A DNA stretch of 20,656 nt, from assembly GCA_023453725.1 (NCBI GenBank), contig JAEXTB010000236.1, forward strand, positions 1 through 20,656, in the 5' to 3' direction. This document shows positions 15,722 to 20,656 of the stretch, piece by piece. The position numbers were made by a program, and so were the translations under genes. Under the pieces are notes generated by a model. That model saw nothing but the letters and a program-made list of their open reading frames with translations. It was not told the origin of the DNA and made no database searches. The stretch is from Bacillota bacterium (GTDB lineage Bacteria; Bacillota; Clostridia; Christensenellales; CAG-138). Numbering within the stretch: the stretch's first letter is position 1; every line of letters begins with the position of its first letter.

Positions 15722-16591
15722 CTATTCTTCAAACGTCAGTTTGCCCTTGCCGACCTCAATCTTCAAATCCGGCTCGCTGAAGCCTTTGAGCGTCATATCT
15801 TCAAAAAGCTCCACTACAAATAACCCAACGCCATTGACGCCGCCTTTTGCGTTGATCGTCGCGCTGGCGTCCGCCTGCAACGCCCCAATTCTGGCGCCGT
15901 TGTGTTCACCTGTATTGGCGGCTTCCAAAACCGTTTCTTCCATCAATACAAGGGAACCATCTGTCTTTAACGTATTATCCCCCGCCGCTTCCAATACCGC
16001 TTTGGCGCGCGGATAAAGCGTGATATTCCCTCTGCCGGTATTGATCGCAGCTGTTGCGGCCGATACCGTAAGCAGGCTGTCTTCACCTAAGGCGAATCCC
16101 AGCGCGAGTATGCCCGACCCTTCCTCGCCCGAAAGCGAAAGCGAACTTGCCGATGCAACCGTGACCGCGCCCGCAGCCTGTATGGCGTTTAGCTGTGCAT
16201 TAATCGCGGTTTCTTCCGCCGCAACCGTCCCGCTTCCCAGAAGCCCAAGCCCGGTTTGCTTTGCCGATATGGAAAGCCCGGTAAATGCAATGCTGCAGCC
16301 ATCCTCCATGCGTATCACACACGGCGCGCTGCCAGCAATCGTATGCCCGTTTCCAATAATTTTGACCGATCCGCGCTCAGCCGTAAGCTTGAGCATGGTA
16401 TCTTCCATATCAATATCCGCATTCAGCCGTGCAAAAGAACCGCCAGATACAAAAAATTCCTCCAGCTCCCGCGCGGTTGTAATGTCCTGCTGTTCCGCCG
16501 GTTGCAACGCCGCATTCTCCGACGAAACTTTTGGCGTACAGCCTATCAGCAGCAACCCCAAAATCAGGCCAAGCGCAATCATTTTTTTCAT
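15722..16591 (-). CDS. Secreted beta-rich lipoprotein, probable beta-helix or beta-sandwich
   Basis: The 289-residue protein has a lipoprotein signal, MKKM followed by a hydrophobic core and lipobox LIGC, with Cys 18 as the lipidation site. The rest alternates short beta-strand patterns with Gly, Asn and Asp turns and is very rich in Ala, Ser and Thr (segments such as GRGNITLYPRAKAVLEA and GDNTLKTDGSLVLME). This resembles right-handed beta-helix or carbohydrate-binding repeat domains, but I cannot name a family. It should sit on the outer membrane face. It is the first gene of the large minus-strand cluster, 30 nt before the fused ABC transporter gene, and is a candidate partner of that transporter. 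The start is the ATG at 16591 after GGGGG, not the in-frame ATG at 16630. Confidence 0.82.
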   Translation of the reverse strand: MKKMIALGLILGLLLIGCTPKVSSENAALQPAEQQDITTARELEEFFVSGGSFARLNADIDMEDTMLKLTAERGSVKIIGNGHTIAGSAPCVIRMEDGCSIAFTGLSISAKQTGLGLLGSGTVAAEETAINAQLNAIQAAGAVTVASASSLSLSGEEGSGILALGFALGEDSLLTVSAATAAINTGRGNITLYPRAKAVLEAAGDNTLKTDGSLVLMEETVLEAANTGEHNGARIGALQADASATINAKGGVNGVGLFVVELFEDMTLKGFSEPDLKIEVGKGKLTFEE

Positions 16592-16620
16592 GTCTTGAGC
16601 CCCCGTACAGTACTTTCTAC

Positions 16621-16650
16621 ATTGTACCATGTTGTGCTAGGGATTACCAA
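16621..16650 (-). promoter_or_regulatory. Promoter of the envelope gene cluster
   Basis: On the minus strand TTGGTA (16650-16645), an 18-nt spacer and TACAAT (16626-16621), preceded by TGG as an extended -10, lie 29 nt before the lipoprotein ATG. Confidence 0.65.
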
Positions 16651-16685
16651 CCGGCGGCTTGTGAACAAAATTTGATGCAATTGTT

Positions 16686-16703
16686 ACATTCCGAATGTTC
16701 GGA
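16686..16703. promoter_or_regulatory. Overlapping palindromes in the divergent promoter region
   Basis: ACATTC-C-GAATGT (16686-16698) and TCCGAA-TG-TTCGGA (16690-16703) are two perfect palindromes sharing bases. They lie about 36 nt from each of the two divergent -35 boxes. A shared regulator site is inferred; it does not match the Gram-positive LexA box GAAC-N4-GTTC. Confidence 0.45.
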
Positions 16704-16739
16704 TTTTATAAGCCTGTCTTTGATACCGCCGCCCGCCTA

Positions 16740-16768
16740 TTGACATCGTTAATAGGATACGTTATGCT
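16740..16768 (+). promoter_or_regulatory. Near-consensus promoter of the FAD oxidoreductase gene
   Basis: TTGACA (16740-16745) is a perfect -35, with a 17-nt spacer and TATGCT (16763-16768). Start is expected near 16775, about 40 nt before the gene. Confidence 0.8.
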
Positions 16769-16814
16769 GTTCTATGTTTGAAAACAACTAGGGTTTACAG
16801 GAAGGATGTTTGTA

Positions 16815-18224
16815 ATGCGTAAGCAGTATGATGTTGTAATCGTCGGTGCAGGACCCGCGGGAATATTCGCCTCTTTGGAGCTTTTGGACAAGAAGCCGGG
16901 CATGAATGTTCTGCTTGTTGACCAGGGGCGGAGCCTCATAAACCGCACCTGCCCGGCACGCACTTTGGGGAAATGCGTGGATTGCAAACCCTGCGCCATT
17001 ATGAACGGATGGTCCGGCGCCGGCGCTTTTTCCGATGGGAAGCTTTCCCTTTCCCATGAAGTCGGCGGTAATATTACGGATTATATGCCCCCGCACGAAG
17101 CACAGGCGCTGATTGATTATGCCGATACAATCTATACAAAATTCGGCGCGCCCGAAACCGTACACGGCCGCAACAACCCGAAGGTCGGCGAGATTGCCTA
17201 TGAGGCAAGCCGCTATAACATCCATCTGGTGCGCTGCCCTGTGCGCCACATGGGAACGGAATACTCCGCCTCTACACTGCAGAATATGTACGATGCGCTT
17301 GTAAAAACAGAGGGCTTCACATTTATGGAAATGACCTCTGCCCGCCAAATCCTCGTAGAGAACGGGCGTGCAACCGGCGTTGTTCTACAATCCGCAAAAG
17401 ACGAAACGTTTGAGGTGGAAGCCGCAAAAATTGTGCTTGCCCCGGGCCGCGGCGGCGCAGAGTGGCTTGCGCAGGAAGCCGCGCGCCTTGGCGTGGAGAC
17501 CCGCAACAACGAGGTGGACATCGGCGTACGCGTTGAGGTGCCCAACTCCATTATGGACCATCTCACCCAGGAGCTTTATGAAGCGAAGCTCGTTTACTAT
17601 TCGGATACGTTTGAAAACCGTGTTCGGACATTCTGCATGAATCCCGGCGGCATTGTGAGCGAAGAACACTATGAGGGCGGCATCGCCGTTGTCAACGGCC
17701 ACAGCTACCATGAGCAGGAGCGCCGCACGCAGAATACGAATTTTGCGATGCTTGTTTCTACCCGCTTCACGCAGCCGTTCAACGCGCCCATTAAGTATGG
17801 CAATTACATCGCTCAGCTTGGCAATATGCTCACCGGCGGCGGCATTATGGTACAGCGGCTTGGAGACTTGCTCCAGGGCAGACGGACGGACGCATCCCGC
17901 CTGAGAAAATCCACCACGGAGCCCACGCTCAATACCGCTGTACCCGGGGACCTCTCCTTTGTGCTGCCCCACCGGCATTTGACGAGCATTATTGAAGCGC
18001 TGCGCGCGTTTGATCACATTGCGCCTGGTCTGTATTCCAAAAACACGCTGCTCTACGGCGTAGAGGTAAAATTCTATTCCTCCAAAGTGACGGTGGATAA
18101 CCGTTTCCAGACCGCCATAGAGGGGCTTTATGCAATCGGCGACGGAGCGGGCATCACCCGCGGGTTGATGCAGGCAAGCGTCACGGGCGTTGTCGTCGCC
18201 CGCGATATTGTGTCTAAAGCGTAA
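16815..18224 (+). CDS. FAD-dependent oxidoreductase (COG2509-like)
   Basis: The 469-residue protein begins with a Rossmann dinucleotide site, VVIVGAGPAG (7-16), and ends with a second FAD contact, GLYAIGDGAGITRGLMQAS, as in many flavoproteins. Between them lies a cysteine cluster, Cys 46, 54, 57 and 60, followed by GWSGAGAFSDGKL (65-77), the mark of the COG2509 group of uncharacterised FAD-dependent dehydrogenases. The cysteines could bind a metal or serve in redox, which is inference; the electron partners and substrate are unknown. Start: the ATG at 16815 has AGGAAGG 9 nt upstream, while that site abuts the earlier ATG at 16806. It is cytoplasmic, monocistronic, with its own strong promoter and terminator. 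Confidence 0.88.
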   Translation: MRKQYDVVIVGAGPAGIFASLELLDKKPGMNVLLVDQGRSLINRTCPARTLGKCVDCKPCAIMNGWSGAGAFSDGKLSLSHEVGGNITDYMPPHEAQALIDYADTIYTKFGAPETVHGRNNPKVGEIAYEASRYNIHLVRCPVRHMGTEYSASTLQNMYDALVKTEGFTFMEMTSARQILVENGRATGVVLQSAKDETFEVEAAKIVLAPGRGGAEWLAQEAARLGVETRNNEVDIGVRVEVPNSIMDHLTQELYEAKLVYYSDTFENRVRTFCMNPGGIVSEEHYEGGIAVVNGHSYHEQERRTQNTNFAMLVSTRFTQPFNAPIKYGNYIAQLGNMLTGGGIMVQRLGDLLQGRRTDASRLRKSTTEPTLNTAVPGDLSFVLPHRHLTSIIEALRAFDHIAPGLYSKNTLLYGVEVKFYSSKVTVDNRFQTAIEGLYAIGDGAGITRGLMQASVTGVVVARDIVSKA

Positions 18225-18247
18225 ATAATCTAGCTAAAGTTGATCGC

Positions 18248-18281
18248 AAAGCCGCAGCATGCAGCCATGCCTGCGGCTTTT
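18248..18281 (+). terminator. Terminator of the FAD oxidoreductase gene
   Basis: A 10-bp stem (18248-18257 and 18271-18280) continues into a CATG/CATG inner pair past a one-base bulge, with loop CAGC, and is followed by T-rich TTTTGTGTT. It lies 23 nt after the stop. Confidence 0.88.
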
Positions 18282-18350
18282 GTGTTATGATGGGTGTGTT
18301 CAACGGTCGCTCACAATTCTGCATATTACAATGATTTGGAAGGAGTCTAT

Positions 18351-18734
18351 ATGCGCATCGACCATATTGCATTGTTTACAGAAGACATTGAACGCCTTCG
18401 CGCGTTTTACTGCACGTATTTCGCGGCAATATCAAACTCCATGTATCATAACCCCCGCACAGGCCTCAAGACTTATTTTCTCTCATTTTCTGACGGCGCG
18501 CGGCTGGAGTTGATGGCGCGCCCGGACGTCACAGGAAGTATTCCCTCCGACTGCGAGACGGGATATACCCACATCAGTTTTTCTCTAGGCAACAAAGAGG
18601 AGGTCGACCGCCTGACAGCGCGCCTTGTACAGGATGGTTATACCTGCACAGGCGGGCCGCGCACCACCGGCGATGGATATTATGAAAGCGGCGTGCTGGA
18701 CCCGGACGGAAACCGGATTGAACTGACCGTGTAG
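18351..18734 (+). CDS. VOC (vicinal oxygen chelate) fold protein, glyoxalase-like
   Basis: The 127-residue protein has two beta-alpha-beta-beta-beta modules with the four metal-ligand positions of glyoxalase I-type proteins filled: His 5 (MRIDHIAL), Glu 53 (RLELM), His 74 (GYTHISFSL) and Glu 124 (NRIELTV). The ending, LDPDGNRIEL, is standard for the superfamily. It could be a lactoylglutathione-lyase-like enzyme, another metal-dependent lyase or dioxygenase, or a drug-binding protein; the sequence does not decide. The start at 18351 has GGAAGGAG at 5 nt spacing, so an upstream in-frame ATG at 18294 is rejected. A TGT-TATGAT extended -10 at 18283-18291 may serve as its promoter, embedded in the tail of the preceding terminator. 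Confidence 0.87.
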   Translation: MRIDHIALFTEDIERLRAFYCTYFAAISNSMYHNPRTGLKTYFLSFSDGARLELMARPDVTGSIPSDCETGYTHISFSLGNKEEVDRLTARLVQDGYTCTGGPRTTGDGYYESGVLDPDGNRIELTV

Positions 18735-18762
18735 CGCGTTTCCCTGCCCTTCAACTTTCATG

Positions 18763-18787
18763 CGCCTGCCATCCGGCAGGCGTTTTT
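18763..18787 (+). terminator. Rho-independent terminator of the VOC gene
   Basis: An 8-bp GC-rich perfect stem (18763-18770 and 18775-18782) with loop ATCC is followed directly by TTTTT. Confidence 0.92.
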
Positions 18788-19000
18788 GTTATGCCATACA
18801 TCCTTTCATAGCCAACGCATCAACCCACACACGAACCGATCCACACCATTTTCCATAGTATACTAGTAAAGGGAAGCCACGCTGCGGCCCTATTCCGGCA
18901 GCCTGGTTTGGCATTGCCTGCCCGCAGACGGACGGTTTCGCTCCCGCCTTGTTTTTGGACACCCGCTTTAAGAACGAAAGGAAGGTGTACCCTTCTTGCA

Positions 19001-20083
19001 ATGAAACTATGTGTATATGCGATCTGTAAAAACGAGGAGCAATTTGTAGACAGATGGATGGATGCTGTTTCAGAGGCTGACCTGGTTGTGGTGGCGGATA
19101 CCGGCTCTACCGACGGCACAATAGAAAAGCTAAGGGCACGCGGCGCCCACGTATATTCTGAGCAAATTGTTCCATGGCGCTTTGATGAAGCGCGCAACCG
19201 CGCGCTTTCCCACATACCGGATGATGTGGATATCTGTATCTCCAATGACCTTGACGAGGTGTTTGAAAAGAACTGGCGCCAAAAACTTGAAGCCGTATGG
19301 CTGCCCGGCACCACACGCGCCCGTTATATGTTCGTTTGGAGTCACGATAGTGAAGGAAACATAGATAAACAATTCCCCATGGAAAAAATCCACGCGCGTC
19401 ATGGCTATCATTGGGTTCATCCCGTGCATGAGATCCTTTCCTATGACGGAATTGAACAAAAGATATTTGTGCCGAACCTCATTTTGCACCATTATCCAGA
19501 CAACAGCAAACCGAGGAGCCAGTACCTCCCCTTACTGGAGCTTTCCGCCCGGGAAAATCCACTGGATGTACAGACCCATTACTGGCTGGGCCGGGAGTAT
19601 GTATTCTATGGCCAGTATGACAACGCCATCCTTACCCTCAAAGAATATCTCGCCTTGCCGGATGCCACATGGGATGAAGAACGCAGCGCCGCTATGCGGT
19701 ATATTGCAGCCAGTTGCGAACGTTTGGGCGACAAAGATGCCGAAAAATCATGGCTCTGGCGCAGTATTGCCGAATGCCCTCGTACCCGGGAGCCCTATCT
19801 TGCAATGGTGAAGTTTGCGTATTTTCAATCGGATTGGCCGCTCGCTGCGTTTATGGTGGCAGAAGGCCTGAAAATCACCCAGCCAACCGGCAGTTATCTG
19901 GCGGATCCCAACGCATGGAGAGGTGCGCTTTACGACTACGGGGCAATCGCCTGCTACAGGCTGGAGCAATATGAGCTTGCGCTATTTTATGCGAAAGAAG
20001 CGCTAAAGTATAATGCGGAGGATCCGCGGCTGAAGAAAAATGTAGAAATGATCCTATTAAAGCTGCCCTCCGGCGCACAGTAG
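19001..20083 (+). CDS. Family 2 glycosyltransferase with TPR-like C-terminal half
   Basis: The 360-residue protein has a GT-A glycosyltransferase domain in the first half: CVYAICKNEE (4-13), VVADTGSTDGT (30-40) for nucleotide-sugar binding, and NDLDE (82-86) as the metal-binding acidic motif. HWVHPVHE (137-144) probably lies near the acceptor site. Residues about 190-355 look like tetratricopeptide-type helix pairs (HYWLGREYVFYGQYDNAI, YDYGAIACYRLEQYELALFYAKEAL). It is cytoplasmic, with no signal. Sugar and acceptor are unknown; surface glycan or protein glycosylation is likely. The start is set by the paralogue downstream, although the AAAGGAAGG site lies 15 nt away. The 213 nt before it hold no gene or clear promoter, only a TATACT at 18859-18864 without a good -35. 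It is followed after 9 nt by its paralogue. Confidence 0.88.
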   Translation: MKLCVYAICKNEEQFVDRWMDAVSEADLVVVADTGSTDGTIEKLRARGAHVYSEQIVPWRFDEARNRALSHIPDDVDICISNDLDEVFEKNWRQKLEAVWLPGTTRARYMFVWSHDSEGNIDKQFPMEKIHARHGYHWVHPVHEILSYDGIEQKIFVPNLILHHYPDNSKPRSQYLPLLELSARENPLDVQTHYWLGREYVFYGQYDNAILTLKEYLALPDATWDEERSAAMRYIAASCERLGDKDAEKSWLWRSIAECPRTREPYLAMVKFAYFQSDWPLAAFMVAEGLKITQPTGSYLADPNAWRGALYDYGAIACYRLEQYELALFYAKEALKYNAEDPRLKKNVEMILLKLPSGAQ

Positions 20084-20092
20084 GAGGCGTTT

Positions 20093-20656
20093 ATGGGATA
20101 TAAAGTATGCGTCTACGCCATTTGCAAAAACGAAGAACAGTTTGTGGACCGCTGGATGGATTCGATGCAGGAAGCGGATCTTGTTGTGGTAACGGATACC
20201 GGCTCCACAGACGAGACGGTAAAGCGCCTGCAGGCGCGGGGTGCGATTGTTTATACGGATGTTGTGAAGCCCTGGCGCTTTGACGTTGCGCGCAATATTT
20301 CTTTAAGCCACGTGCCCGATGATGTGGATATCTGCGTCTGCACCGACCTAGACGAGTTGTTCCACAAGGGGTGGCGGGAGCGTCTGGAGCTATATTGGAC
20401 GCCCACCACAAAAACGGGCAATTACCTCTACAATTGGAGTTTAAAGCCGGACGGAACCCCCGAAGTACAGTTTCACTACTTTAAAATCCATTCCAGGCAC
20501 GGTCACCGCTGGGTGCATCCCGTTCATGAACACCTCTCTTATGAAGGGGAAGGGCCGCACAACAAAGTATTCATTCCCGGCGTGGTTTTGGACCATTATC
20601 CCGACCCCGAAAAATCCCGCGGCTCATATCTTTCCCTTTTAGAGCTTGCCGTGCAG
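20093..20656 (+). CDS. Family 2 glycosyltransferase, paralogue of the preceding gene, 3' end missing
   Basis: The frame is open to the right edge, giving 188 residues of the N-terminal GT-A domain. It shares CVYAICKNEEQFVDRWMD, DTGSTD (35-40), PWRFD and DLDE (85-88) with its neighbour; about two thirds of the first 97 residues are identical by my count. HRWVHPVHE is also kept. The central segment after the DLDE motif differs more, which points to another acceptor or sugar. GGAGG (20083-20087) overlaps the stop of the upstream gene, and the ATG follows at 20093, so the two are in one operon. A TPR-like C-terminal half is expected beyond the window. Confidence 0.88.
   Translation, partial: MGYKVCVYAICKNEEQFVDRWMDSMQEADLVVVTDTGSTDETVKRLQARGAIVYTDVVKPWRFDVARNISLSHVPDDVDICVCTDLDELFHKGWRERLELYWTPTTKTGNYLYNWSLKPDGTPEVQFHYFKIHSRHGHRWVHPVHEHLSYEGEGPHNKVFIPGVVLDHYPDPEKSRGSYLSLLELAVQ

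Noticed and set aside
15435..16598. Two plus-strand frames of about 190 codons each
   Set aside because: They are antisense to the ATPase domain and the lipoprotein, with Ser/Pro/Ala-rich products and no domain or start signal.
16690..16703. LexA (SOS) box
   Set aside because: The palindrome is CGAA-TG-TTCG, not the Gram-positive GAAC-N4-GTTC form, and no SOS gene is adjacent.
18882..18927. Structured leader RNA or riboswitch before the first glycosyltransferase
   Set aside because: Only short 5-6 bp pairings (CTGCGG/CCGCAG, GGCAG/CTGCC) that compete for the same bases were found, with no known riboswitch core.
18908..19000. N-terminal extension of the first glycosyltransferase from a TTG
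   Set aside because: No ribosome site precedes it, and the downstream paralogue starts at the position matching the ATG at 19001.
1..20656. CRISPR arrays, tRNA or rRNA genes, transposases, phage genes
   Set aside because: No regularly spaced repeats, cloverleaf-like segments, rRNA signatures or mobile-element proteins were seen on either strand by eye.

Overview
The window reads as a chromosomal segment of a mid-GC Bacillota, most probably a gut-type member of the Clostridia. The reasons are strong GGAGG-type ribosome sites before many genes, sigma-A-like promoters, a LepA and HemW pair, a LUD protein with a C-terminal cysteine cluster, Gram-positive-type lipoproteins, and an MacB/FtsX-like transporter beside a Leu/Gly heptad-repeat protein. 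No rRNA, tRNA, CRISPR array, insertion sequence or phage gene was seen. The genus cannot be fixed from the sequence alone.

Layout. Positions 1-3346 are housekeeping: the 3' end of hemW (+), then a convergent minus-strand unit lepA plus a small SLOG/DUF2493 protein, then a divergent LUD-domain gene. Positions 3347-6950 hold a secreted lipoprotein, a two-helix membrane protein, an MsbA-like ABC exporter with a well-defined promoter bracketed by two near-palindromes, and a small DUF4870-like membrane protein. Convergent genes are separated by perfect hairpins that could work in both directions.

Positions 6953-16591 form a seven-gene minus-strand block. In transcription order it holds a beta-rich lipoprotein, a fused ATPase/FtsX-type permease of 1073 residues, a membrane-anchored protein with glycines spaced exactly every seven residues, an M23 peptidase, a CE4 polysaccharide deacetylase, a GNAT acetyltransferase and an acyltransferase-3 membrane protein. 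Two pairs overlap (ATGA and 20 nt). This looks like an envelope-remodelling unit: an ABC machine that could move or signal through lipoproteins and a coiled-coil-like ruler to wall hydrolases, with deacetylation and acylation of surface polymers alongside. It is the strongest candidate here for an incompletely described system. A separate promoter before the GNAT gene may split off the last two genes.

Positions 16592-20656 begin with a divergent promoter region containing overlapping palindromes. An FAD-dependent COG2509-like oxidoreductase, a VOC-fold protein, and two tandem paralogous family 2 glycosyltransferases follow, all on the plus strand. The second glycosyltransferase runs off the end of the window.
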